Shown here: in pieces, positions 1-6,076 of the stretch
Position numbering within the stretch: the first letter of the stretch is position 1
Layout: each line of letters starts with the position of its first letter
DNA from: JADKFD01 sp964561825
GTDB taxonomy: Bacteria > Pseudomonadota > Gammaproteobacteria > Xanthomonadales > SZUA-5
DNA: 6,086 nt
Assembly: GCA_964561825.1 (NCBI GenBank)
Contig: CAZLSB010000246.1
Coordinates: 1 to 6,086 of the forward strand
Direction: 5' to 3'
The notes under the pieces: generated by a model
What the model was told of the DNA's origin: nothing
Databases searched by the model: none
What the model saw: only the letters and a program-made list of their open reading frames with translations
Program-made: the position numbers and the translations under genes

Positions 1-1551
1 CGCGTCGCTGACGATGGTGCCGATGTTCATGCGATGGCGGCGGGCTAGCCGCGCATCAGGCACACGCCAGATACCTTTGGCGTCCGGTGCCGCGCGCTGA
101 TAGTCAGGATAGGCCGTCAGCGACGCGCCGCCTTGGCGGACAAAGTTGAGCGCCCATTCCCAGTTCTCAACGGAAAGATCGCCATAAGCTGCGGTGCTGC
201 GCACCTCGGCAAACAAATCGCCCGCAAGGAAGCCGCCGCCGAGCGCCACGGTGACCAAATGCTGCACTAGCACGTCGAGCGGCTGCTGCGGGGACGAGCG
301 CGCTTCAATATGTCCGTCAGCAAGCGCCGCGCGCGCCGCTGGGCCTTCAAGCATTTCCAGGCTGTGCGTGGGGACCAGTGTGATGCGCGACGGCCGGCCC
401 GGCGCATGGCCGGAACGGCCTGCACGCTGCAACAACCGCGCCACGCCTTTGGGCGAACCTATCTGCAGCACGCGTTCGACCGGCAGAAAATCAACGCCGA
501 GGTCAAGACTTGACGTGCACACCACGGCTTTCAACTCGCCGCTCTTCAATCCCGCCTCGACCCACTCGCGCACCGCGCGGTCCAGCGAACCATGATGCAA
601 AGCGACCACGCCTGCCCAATCGGGCCGCGCGGTAATCAGCGCCTGATACCAGATCTCGGACTGCGCGCGCGTGTTGGTGAAAACCAGCGTCGTCGCGCTT
701 TTGTCGATTTCTTCAATCACCTGCGGCAGCATGCTCAGACCCAAGTGGCCGCCCCACGGAAAGCGCTCCACGCGCTCGGGCAGCAGTGAATCAATGACTA
801 ACTTTTTCGCCACCTGGCCACGCACCAGGGTGCCGTCATGGTGGCCTAGTAGGGAGTGCATCGCCTCTTGCAAATTGCCTAGCGTGGCCGACATGCCCCA
901 GGTTTGTAGCGCGCTGTTCCAGCCTCGCAACCGGGCCAAAGCCAATTGAACTTGCACCCCGCGTTTGTTGCCCAGCAGTTCGTGCCACTCGTCTACAACC
1001 ACCATCTTCGCGCTGCCCAGCACCTCGCGGGCATCGGCGCGCGAGAGCAATACGGACAGGCTTTCAGGCGTGGTCACCAGTACTGTGGGTAATCGCTTGT
1101 TCTGCGCGCTGCGCTCGCTGGCGGCGGTATCGCCGCTGCGGGCACCCGCGCTCCATGCCGCGTGATTGCGCACCGGGCTGATGTCGCCGGAGTCAATCGT
1201 TACGCGCTGGCTGAGAAAATCAAGCGGCTCAAGCAAAGCCGCAAGCGTGTCCGCGGCGAGCGCCCGCATGGGCGTGATCCACAGCACCGTCAACGGCGGT
1301 GGCGGTTTTTGTGGCGGCTTTTGCGTGGCATTTGGCGCCTTGTTTTTCTTCGCTACCCGCGCCTGTTTTGACAGTGCAGCAGCCCCAAAGGCCATCAATG
1401 CGCCGAGCCAAACGGCGTACGTTTTGCCAGCACCCGTGGTGGCGTGCAGCAAACCCGATTCACCGCGGGCGATGGCTTGCCACACTTCTTTTTGGAACTT
1501 GAAAGGCTTCCAGCCGCGCTCTCTGAACCAGCACTGCAGTTCGTGGTTCAA
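1..1551 (-). CDS. Ligase-associated DNA damage response DEXH-box helicase (Lhr-Core type), N-terminal 517 codons; C-terminus beyond left edge
   Basis: ATP-dependent DNA helicase/translocase of the Lhr-Core group, expected to unwind damaged or nicked DNA alongside the neighbouring nuclease and ligase. The frame is open without a stop from the start to the window edge. Motifs seen: Walker A ATTGAGKT (37-44), Ia TPMRALAAD (93-101), DEWH (187-190), SATLGN (221-226), LVFTNTR (289-295), LHHGSLD (318-324), TSSLDLGVDF (346-355) and QRAGRSGHAPGR (375-386). RRHRMNIGTIVSD near the visible end is typical of the Lhr-Core C-terminal part. The family is usually around 800 residues, so roughly 300 should be missing. 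The start is TTG at 1551-1549: the frame has a TAA 13 codons upstream and no ATG or GTG in between, and GAGG lies 8 nt before TTG. A Lys/Pro-rich linker (about residues 62-86, including four prolines) separates Walker A from motif Ia. It follows the ligase after a 335-bp gap. Confidence 0.95.
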   Translation of the reverse strand, partial: MNHELQCWFRERGWKPFKFQKEVWQAIARGESGLLHATTGAGKTYAVWLGALMAFGAAALSKQARVAKKNKAPNATQKPPQKPPPPLTVLWITPMRALAADTLAALLEPLDFLSQRVTIDSGDISPVRNHAAWSAGARSGDTAASERSAQNKRLPTVLVTTPESLSVLLSRADAREVLGSAKMVVVDEWHELLGNKRGVQVQLALARLRGWNSALQTWGMSATLGNLQEAMHSLLGHHDGTLVRGQVAKKLVIDSLLPERVERFPWGGHLGLSMLPQVIEEIDKSATTLVFTNTRAQSEIWYQALITARPDWAGVVALHHGSLDRAVREWVEAGLKSGELKAVVCTSSLDLGVDFLPVERVLQIGSPKGVARLLQRAGRSGHAPGRPSRITLVPTHSLEMLEGPAARAALADGHIEARSSPQQPLDVLVQHLVTVALGGGFLAGDLFAEVRSTAAYGDLSVENWEWALNFVRQGGASLTAYPDYQRAAPDAKGIWRVPDARLARRHRMNIGTIVSDA

Positions 1552-1559
1552 CTTAGAAA

Positions 1560-1563
1560 CCTC
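1560..1563 (-). promoter_or_regulatory. Ribosome binding site deciding the TTG start of the helicase
   Basis: GAGG on the minus strand, 8 nt before the TTG at 1551-1549. It matters because no ATG or GTG exists in frame between the upstream TAA (1588-1590) and the first conserved residues (GWKPFKFQ). Confidence 0.6.
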
Positions 1564-1626
1564 AGTTGGACGGGGTGGAGTGTGCGGTTATGGTGACGCA
1601 AGGCAAGGCGCAATGAGCGTGAAAGC

Positions 1627-1649
1627 CGGCACGCTTACGCGGCGTGCCG
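1627..1649. repeat. Small stem-loop in the helicase leader region
   Basis: CGGCACGC (1627-1634) pairs perfectly with GCGTGCCG (1642-1649) around a 7-nt loop. On the minus strand the stem is followed by GCTTTC, too short a T stretch for a good terminator. It lies about 75 nt before the helicase start, so it could be leader RNA structure or the remains of a repeat. The function is unknown. Confidence 0.35.
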
Positions 1650-1821
1650 CGCGCTGGCTTGCACGGCTGGCGGCTGCGCTGCAAGACGGGGGCAATGGCT
1701 CTTCTATTCCAACGCGTTGCAACGCCGCCATGTCCCGGCCCCATAACCGTGCAATCTGCCCCGTAGCGTACTCACCGAATAGGTGCAGGAGCGAAACTGC
1801 TGAAAAGCCAAAAGAATCGTC

Positions 1822-1876
1822 CTAGCAGCCTGTCGGACTTCCGGCGCACTCGCAAGAAAATCTGACCGGCTGCTAG
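1822..1876. repeat. 55-bp palindromic repeat (copy A) directly after the ligase gene; possible terminator-like hairpin
   Basis: The ends are CTAGCAGCC (1822-1830) and GGCTGCTAG (1868-1876), a perfect 9-bp inverted pair. The pairing extends inward with a few mismatches (CTGTCGGACTT against AAAATCTGACCGG), leaving a core containing GCGCACTCGC. The same core and end occur at 4915-4959 and 5913-5952, so this is a repeat-family member and not only a local hairpin. It begins 10 nt past the ligase stop codon. In the mRNA sense (minus strand) the stem is followed by GACGATTCTTTTGGCTTTTC, a T-rich but interrupted tail. CTAG at both outer edges would fit a duplicated CTAG target. Confidence 0.75.
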
Positions 1877-1886
1877 CCCGCCTGTT

Positions 1887-3569
1887 TCATCGCGGCTTTG
1901 AAGCTGGCAGCAAAGCCGACAGCGTTTCCAGCGTATCGGCCTCGGCGATCGGCTTATCCACACGCCAGCGCAGCATCCGCGGAAAGCGCACCGCGATGCC
2001 GCTCTTATGGCGCGGGCTTCGCGCGATGCCTTCAAAGCCCAGCTCGAAAACCAACGTCGGCTTGACGCTGCGCACCGGGCCAAAGGTCTCGATTGTGGTT
2101 TTGCGGATCACCGCATCGACTTTGGCCATTTCGGCGTCGGTCAGGCCTGAATAGGCTTTTGCAAACGGCACCAGCTTGCGGTCGGCCAGCTCGGGTGCGC
2201 CGTCCCATACGGCAAAGGTGTAGTCACTGTAAAGGCTGGCCCGGCGGCCGTGACCGCGCTGCGCGTAGATCAAAACCGCGTCGATACTCATGGGCTCAAT
2301 CTTCCATTTCCACCAGACGCCGACATCTTTGGTTCGGCCTACGCCGTACTGCGCGGCTCTGGCCTTGATCATCATGCCTTCGACGCCCATGCTGCGCGCA
2401 GCTTCGCGCTGACGTGCTAGGTCTGCCCAGGTCGCACCGAGCAGTATCGGGCTGGGCAGGAGCTGCGGATGCGCCAACTGCGCGATGAGCTGATCGAGCA
2501 GCGCGCGGCGCTCAAACTGCGGGTCGCCGCGCAAATCCTGGCTCTCAAATTCAAGCAGGTCATAGGCCAGCAAAACCACCGGTACCTCGCGCAGCAGTTT
2601 GGCGCCGATGGTTTTGCGGCCGATGCGTTTTTGCAAGTCGGCGAAGGGTTGGACTTTTCCAGGATCGCCGAGCAATTCTGCGTTCTTGCGCCACACCACG
2701 ATTTCGCCATCAATCACACAACCGTCAGGCAACGCAGCACCCATGGCAGCAAGTTCTGGGAAGCGCTCAGTGATCAGCTCTTCACCGCGCGACCAAATCC
2801 ATACTTGGCCGGCACGCCGCACCAGTTGCGCACGAATGCCGTCCCACTTCCACTCGACCAGCCAGTTTTCGGGCGAACCAAGCGCCGCCTCGAAGCCGTC
2901 GAGCGGCAGGTTGAAAGGGTGCGCCAGAAAAAAGGGGTACGGTTGGCCGCTGGTCTTTTGATTGCGCTCGCCGCTGTTTTCAGGCGCCACCAGCACCGCG
3001 TAGTCCGCTGCGCTGGGCTGGCCGCTGATATGTAGATAGCCCATCAGGCGCTGCGCGACGCGCTTGGCATCAATGCCGCCAACAGCGGCCAGCGCCTGGG
3101 TGACCTGCAGCCGCGAGACGCCCACGCGAAAACCGCCGGTCATGAGCTTGAGATACACCAGCCGCTCGTCGGTGGCCAGTTGCTCCCAATGCGCACGCAG
3201 CGTTTCAGCCAGCAGCTCAGGTGCGGTCTTGCGCAGCGGCAGCAGACGCTGTTCGATCCACGCCGCCAGACCAAGTTCATGCGATTGCTTGGGCGGTGGC
3301 AACAGCAGTGCAATGGTTTCAGCAAGATCACCGACCGCGTCATAACTTTCGTCGAACAACCATTGGGGCAAACCGGCCGCGTCGCGCGCGAGTTCACGCA
3401 GTAGCTTGATCGGCACCAGCTGGCGCGGTTTACCGCCGGCGAGGAAATACACCGCCCACGCCGCGTCACCCGCTTGGGCACCCAAAAGATAGTGTTGCAG
3501 GGCAGCTTGTTTGGCCAGACTTGAAGTGGTGGCGTCGAGCTCGCGGTACAGGGCGGCGAACGCTTTCAT
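1887..3569 (-). CDS. ATP-dependent DNA ligase of the ligase-associated DNA damage response cluster
   Basis: Seals nicked DNA through an enzyme-AMP intermediate; this bacterial class is often annotated as cisplatin damage response ATP-dependent DNA ligase. It has 560 residues. An N-terminal alpha-helical DNA-binding region (about 1-210) is followed by the nucleotidyltransferase domain with motif I KWDGIR (Lys241 is the expected adenylated residue), WSRGEE (259-264), motif III VIDGEIV (285-291), AYDLLEF (335-341), motif IV EGMMIKA (397-403) and motif V WWKWKIE (419-425). The C-terminal OB-fold segment includes RFPRMLRWRVDK (528-539). All key residues are present and the frame is intact. The start ATG overlaps the exonuclease stop as ATGA, and no strong Shine-Dalgarno is seen, so translational coupling is likely. 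There are no Ku or polymerase/phosphoesterase domains, which argues against the LigD end-joining ligase. Confidence 0.96.
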   Translation of the reverse strand: MKAFAALYRELDATTSSLAKQAALQHYLLGAQAGDAAWAVYFLAGGKPRQLVPIKLLRELARDAAGLPQWLFDESYDAVGDLAETIALLLPPPKQSHELGLAAWIEQRLLPLRKTAPELLAETLRAHWEQLATDERLVYLKLMTGGFRVGVSRLQVTQALAAVGGIDAKRVAQRLMGYLHISGQPSAADYAVLVAPENSGERNQKTSGQPYPFFLAHPFNLPLDGFEAALGSPENWLVEWKWDGIRAQLVRRAGQVWIWSRGEELITERFPELAAMGAALPDGCVIDGEIVVWRKNAELLGDPGKVQPFADLQKRIGRKTIGAKLLREVPVVLLAYDLLEFESQDLRGDPQFERRALLDQLIAQLAHPQLLPSPILLGATWADLARQREAARSMGVEGMMIKARAAQYGVGRTKDVGVWWKWKIEPMSIDAVLIYAQRGHGRRASLYSDYTFAVWDGAPELADRKLVPFAKAYSGLTDAEMAKVDAVIRKTTIETFGPVRSVKPTLVFELGFEGIARSPRHKSGIAVRFPRMLRWRVDKPIAEADTLETLSALLPASKPR

Positions 3570-4603
3570 GCCGCGTTGGCGGTTTTCGCTGGCCCGTCTC
3601 GCTCCGGCATCTGGGCCATGTCCTCATCCCCGTATTCGGTCTTGAAGCCCTGCGCCTGCAGGCCGTTCTCGGTAAGCCAGCGCACCATGATCGGCACGCT
3701 GCCGTGGGTGACAAAGACGCGTTCTGCGCCAGTGCTGTTGATCGCTTTTTGCAAGCCCGGCCAGTCTGCGTGGTCGGACATCACAAAGCCGCGGTCCACC
3801 CCGCGGCGGCGACGTGCACCGCGCAGCTGCATCCAACCGCTGGCAAATGCGTCGGAATAATCGCCGAAACGTTTCATCCACGGCGTTCCCTGCGCCGACG
3901 GTGGTGCGAGAACCAGCGCACGCTTGAGCAGCTGCGGATTAACTCTCTCGTCACTGACGCCCAGCGTGGCTGGCAAGCGCACGCCAGCGGCGCGATAGAC
4001 CGCATTGAGCGGCTCGATCGCCCCGTGCACGACGATGGCGCCGATTGAGGCATCCGTGCCATGCAAGATGCGCTGGGCCTTGCCGAAGGCGTAGCAGAAA
4101 AGCACCGACGCGCGCCCAACGTCGGCATTGCTGCGCCACCAGTCGTTGATCTCAAGCGATAGTGCAGCGGGGGTGGACCAGCGGTAGATAGGCAGACCGA
4201 AAGTCGATTCAGTGATGAAGGTGTCGCAGCGCACCGGCTCAAAGGGTTCGCAGGTGCCGTCGGCCTCAAGTTTATAATCCCCCGAGGCCACCCAAACGCG
4301 TCCTTGGTGCTCCAGCCGCACTTGCGCCGAGCCCAGCACATGGCCTGCCGGATGCAGCGAAAGTTTGACGCCGTTGTGTTCAAGCGTCTCGCCATAGGGC
4401 AGCGTCTGCAGCGTGATTTCGCCGAGCCTAGTGCGCAATGTGCCTTCGCTGTGCGTATGCGCCAAATAATGGCCGTGACCGACCCGGGCGTGGTCAGAAT
4501 GCGCGTGAGTGATGACGGCGCGCGCAACCGATTTCCAGGGATCGATATAAAAATCGCCCGCAGTGCAATAAAGGCCTTCCGGCCTAGCAACTACTAAATC
4601 CAC
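3566..4603 (-). CDS. Ligase-associated DNA damage response exonuclease (metallo-beta-lactamase fold)
   Basis: Predicted metal-dependent DNA exonuclease of the metallo-beta-lactamase/CPSF-like group, probably processing ends for the adjacent ligase. It has 345 residues, a normal length for the family. Visible metal-site motifs: HAHSDH (33-38), HPAGHVLGS (84-92), SGDY with Asp109, and further conserved blocks FCYAFGKAQR (169-178), FVMSDHADW (273-281) and VTHG (298-301). The start is GTG at 4603, preceded by AGAGGG 4 nt away. It opens MDLVVARPEGLYC and runs into GDFYIDPW, as is usual for the family. It is the first gene of the repair cluster, and its stop overlaps the ligase start by 4 bp. Substrate polarity cannot be read from the sequence. 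Another beta-lactamase-fold hydrolase is a less likely alternative, given the ligase context. Confidence 0.95.
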   Translation of the reverse strand: MDLVVARPEGLYCTAGDFYIDPWKSVARAVITHAHSDHARVGHGHYLAHTHSEGTLRTRLGEITLQTLPYGETLEHNGVKLSLHPAGHVLGSAQVRLEHQGRVWVASGDYKLEADGTCEPFEPVRCDTFITESTFGLPIYRWSTPAALSLEINDWWRSNADVGRASVLFCYAFGKAQRILHGTDASIGAIVVHGAIEPLNAVYRAAGVRLPATLGVSDERVNPQLLKRALVLAPPSAQGTPWMKRFGDYSDAFASGWMQLRGARRRRGVDRGFVMSDHADWPGLQKAINSTGAERVFVTHGSVPIMVRWLTENGLQAQGFKTEYGDEDMAQMPERDGPAKTANAA

Positions 4604-4607
4604 GATG

Positions 4608-4613
4608 CCCTCT
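4608..4613 (-). promoter_or_regulatory. Ribosome binding site for the exonuclease GTG start
   Basis: AGAGGG on the minus strand, 4 nt before the GTG at 4603-4601. It supports this non-ATG start, which is also where family similarity begins (DLVV..PEGLYC). Confidence 0.6.
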
Positions 4614-4704
4614 AGATGATAAGCCGTCGTACCGCAGCGCTCGCCACTGCATTCAATACGGCCCGGCGCAACCGCTCTGTGCGCTGGCGTTCACAGCGAC
4701 CAAT

Positions 4705-4959
4705 CTAGCAGCCTGTCGGCCTGTGCGCGTGAGATGCGGTGTCAGGCTGGCCGCAAGGCGCGGCGCGTAGGCGATGGCCCTTCCATGCTTAAGCGTCGCA
4801 ACGCAGCAGACGCGCAAGCCGAAGGGCGGGATGGCCTTTTGGCATTGTGCAGACTCGAGAGTAGAGCGCACACCTTCAAAATCAATCCGAGAGGGAGTAG
4901 AAAGCCATAGACGGAAGGACTTTCAGCGCACTCGCGAAGAAAGTCCAGCAGGCTGCTAG
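4705..4959. mobile_element. 255-bp MITE-like element (copy B) with inverted CTAGCAGCCTG ends
   Basis: The left end CTAGCAGCCTG (4705-4715) and right end CAGGCTGCTAG (4949-4959) are a perfect 11-bp inverted pair, with partial matching beyond. The last 87 bp (4873-4959) align without gaps to 5866-5952, with about three quarters of positions identical by hand count. The right end also contains a local hairpin, GGACTTTC (4917-4924) with GAAAGTCC (4939-4946). No transposase gene is present, so it would have to be mobilised in trans. CTAG at both edges could be a 4-bp target duplication, leaving CAGCCTG as the true tip. It sits about 100 bp upstream of the exonuclease and may affect expression of the cluster. 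Confidence 0.6.
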
Positions 4960-5039
4960 AAATTACTCACCTAAGTGCTCGGGCTGCAGCGCCACGATCA
5001 AATCCATCCAACTTCCCCCAAAGCGCACCCCAGTAACCC

Positions 5040-5088
5040 GCAGACAAGCAGGCGCGGCTTCGACTCGAGGGCCTGCCTAATTGTCTGC
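5040..5088. repeat. Interrupted inverted repeat / stem-loop
   Basis: GCAGACAA (5040-5047) pairs with TTGTCTGC (5081-5088), and directly inside it GCAGGC (5048-5053) pairs with GCCTGC (5071-5076), with CTAA bulged on one side and a 17-nt loop. On the plus strand it is followed only by TTTAG, and on the minus strand by CGGGTT, so it is not a standard terminator for either direction. It lies about 150 nt past the stress-protein stop. The role is unknown. Confidence 0.45.
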
Positions 5089-5234
5089 TTTAGTCTACGG
5101 TGACTGGCGCCAGTGTGCCCGTCGCGAACCAGCTGTTTGTGGACAAGACCCTGGATACCCGGATCGACCAGCTCGCGTCAGCCAGTCCTATCGGTTGCGG
5201 CTCGCTGCGCGTGGTGGACGCCAAGCAGCGCAAG

Positions 5235-5750
5235 TCACTGCGTTTTGGAGACGCCGCCCAGCGACGCCTCACCCGACTCGCCCAGCCTGGGCTTTTCGCC
5301 ACTGAACACCGCCTTGGCCATCACGAACAACTGGGTCAACTTGTTTTCACTCACGTTCCAGTAGTGCGCATGGCTCACCGTAACGCGAACCAAGGCTAGG
5401 TCAGGATCATCCACGCCGCCCGGAAACCAAGCCTGGGCAAACTTCGTCCACAGCTCCTGTCGCTGGGCTTTGTCGTCAACCACCTGGGCCAAACCCGACA
5501 CCGAAACGAAAATGTCCTGGCCGGTATCGGCATAGCTGACATTAACCTGTGGGCGCTGTACAAACTCCTGTACCGCATCGCCCTTGACTGACATGAAGAA
5601 CCACAGCTTATCGTCCGGCATGGCTTTGTTCTGCGTGGTCATCGGCCGAGCATGCATGCTGCCATCGCCGTGATGAGTGGTGAACATGCCAAACTTAATG
5701 CCCTTGATCAGTGGCCAGAGTTGTTGCTCCGCAGTGGTATCTGTAGACAT
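5235..5750 (-). CDS. Pyridoxamine 5'-phosphate oxidase family protein (general stress protein 26-like)
   Basis: Small split-barrel flavin-binding-type protein; related general stress proteins bind FMN/FAD, but no reaction is assigned. It has 171 residues from MSTDTTAEQQ. Family-like segments: FGMFTTHHGDGSMHARPM (20-37), LWFFMSVKGD (49-58), VNVSYAD (69-75), FVSVSGLAQVV (81-91), LWTKFAQAWFPGG (100-112) and VTVSHAHYWN (123-132), ending with a short low-complexity tail. The ATG at 5750 was chosen because GGAG lies 9 nt upstream and similarity to the family begins here. An in-frame ATG at 5804 would add 18 poorly conserved residues without a ribosome binding site. There is no signal peptide, so it should be cytoplasmic. 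It is a single gene, not obviously tied to the repair cluster 631 bp downstream. True pyridoxamine phosphate oxidase activity is unlikely. Confidence 0.9.
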   Translation of the reverse strand: MSTDTTAEQQLWPLIKGIKFGMFTTHHGDGSMHARPMTTQNKAMPDDKLWFFMSVKGDAVQEFVQRPQVNVSYADTGQDIFVSVSGLAQVVDDKAQRQELWTKFAQAWFPGGVDDPDLALVRVTVSHAHYWNVSENKLTQLFVMAKAVFSGEKPRLGESGEASLGGVSKTQ

Positions 5751-5759
5751 GTGTAGGCG

Positions 5760-5763
5760 CTCC
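5760..5763 (-). promoter_or_regulatory. Ribosome binding site for the stress-protein gene
   Basis: GGAG on the minus strand, 9 nt before ATG at 5750. It favours this start over the in-frame ATG at 5804. Confidence 0.5.
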
Positions 5764-5865
5764 GTTGGTGGTTTGTTGAGAACATGCGTTTGTCTGCGCA
5801 CCATTCAAGGAGCGATGATCCGCATCGTGTCTCTCTGCGTCTGTTCGCCAACTAACAAGCAGAAG

Positions 5866-5952
5866 CCTTCAAAATCATTCCAAGAATGAGTGGAAAACGA
5901 TCGCCAAACGAATGTCCGCCGCACTCGCGAGGAAAGTCCGACAGGCTGCTAG
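5866..5952. repeat. Solo 87-bp repeat end (copy C)
   Basis: Aligns without gaps to 4873-4959, about 66 of 87 positions identical by hand count. Strongest blocks are CCTTCAAAATCA, GCACTCGCGA.GAAAGTCC and CAGGCTGCTAG. No matching CTAGCAGCCTG left end is visible upstream before the stress-protein gene, so this seems to be one end of a broken or truncated element, or a unit that is itself repeated alone. Confidence 0.65.
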
Positions 5953-5953
5953 G

Positions 5954-6076
5954 ATAACTTGGACTGTTGGCCGTCGGATTCGGATGCGAGGCGCGATGAG
6001 CGCGGTGTGGCGCGCCACACAAGCGAGTCGCAACGAAGCAGCGCGCCCAAGGCGGCGAGCAAAAAGTCCAAGTTAT
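5954..6076. mobile_element. 123-bp MITE-like unit with perfect 12-bp inverted ends
   Basis: ATAACTTGGACT (5954-5965) and AGTCCAAGTTAT (6065-6076) are perfect inverted copies. The interior contains a perfect 16-bp palindrome, GTGTGGCGCGCCACAC (6005-6020). It starts 1 bp after the CTAG end of copy C. No clear target duplication is seen at its edges (GCTAGG on the left, TGACGA on the right). It contains no open frame of note. It could be a non-autonomous element or a long terminator-like structure for a gene beyond the right edge. Confidence 0.5.

Larger units (their letters stand above)
1552..1886. other. 335-bp intergenic gap between ligase and helicase
   Basis: No convincing gene is seen in this gap. 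From the ligase end it holds the 55-bp palindromic repeat (1822-1876), a T-rich stretch on the minus strand (about 1801-1817), two overlapping small palindromes near 1710-1723 (AACGCGTT and CGTTGCAACG), an 8-bp stem-loop at 1627-1649 and the helicase ribosome binding site. A weak promoter-like pair on the minus strand, TTGCGC (1613-1608) and CATAAC (1592-1587) with a 15-bp spacer, could start a helicase transcript, but the match is poor. Genes of this cluster are normally tightly packed, so a gap of this size is unusual and suggests that the helicase may be expressed separately. Confidence 0.6.
4604..5234. other. 631-bp intergenic region between stress protein and exonuclease genes
   Basis: No supported gene is seen. 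Going left from the stress-protein stop, it holds a coding-like open stretch on the plus strand (about 5094-5234, see findings), an interrupted 14-bp stem (5040-5088), about 80 bp with nothing recognised, the 255-bp inverted-repeat element (4705-4959) and a 101-bp leader in front of the exonuclease. The promoter of the repair genes should lie in this leader or inside the element. No convincing -35/-10 pair and no LexA-type box of standard spacing was found. Confidence 0.6.

Noticed and set aside
1562..1744. 60-codon minus-strand open frame just before the helicase
   Set aside because: Arg-rich sequence with no recognisable motif and no convincing ribosome binding site; probably chance in GC-rich leader DNA.
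1166..1825. 219-codon open frame on the plus strand
   Set aside because: Mostly antisense to the helicase N-terminus, where Walker A and motif Ia are clear on the other strand; it then runs through the intergenic gap to end exactly at the repeat.
2469..3035. 188-codon open frame on the plus strand
   Set aside because: It is wholly antisense to the intact ligase gene, whose catalytic motifs fix the real frame; the protein resembles no family and mirrors ligase codons.
3521..4048. 175-codon open frame on the plus strand
   Set aside because: Antisense to the start of the ligase and the C-terminal half of the exonuclease; explained by high GC content.
4677..4696. Possible LexA (SOS) box, CTGT...ACAG, upstream of the exonuclease
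   Set aside because: The half sites are separated by 12 bp; the classical gammaproteobacterial box has 8 bp, so the match is not adequate despite the attractive repair context.
5040..5091. Intrinsic terminator for the stress-protein gene
   Set aside because: The stem is good, but there is no T-run on the minus strand after it, and it lies about 150 nt past the stop.
5751..5804. 18-codon N-terminal extension of the stress protein from ATG at 5804
   Set aside because: No ribosome binding site precedes it, and the added residues do not look like the family; the internal ATG at 5750 has GGAG 9 nt upstream.
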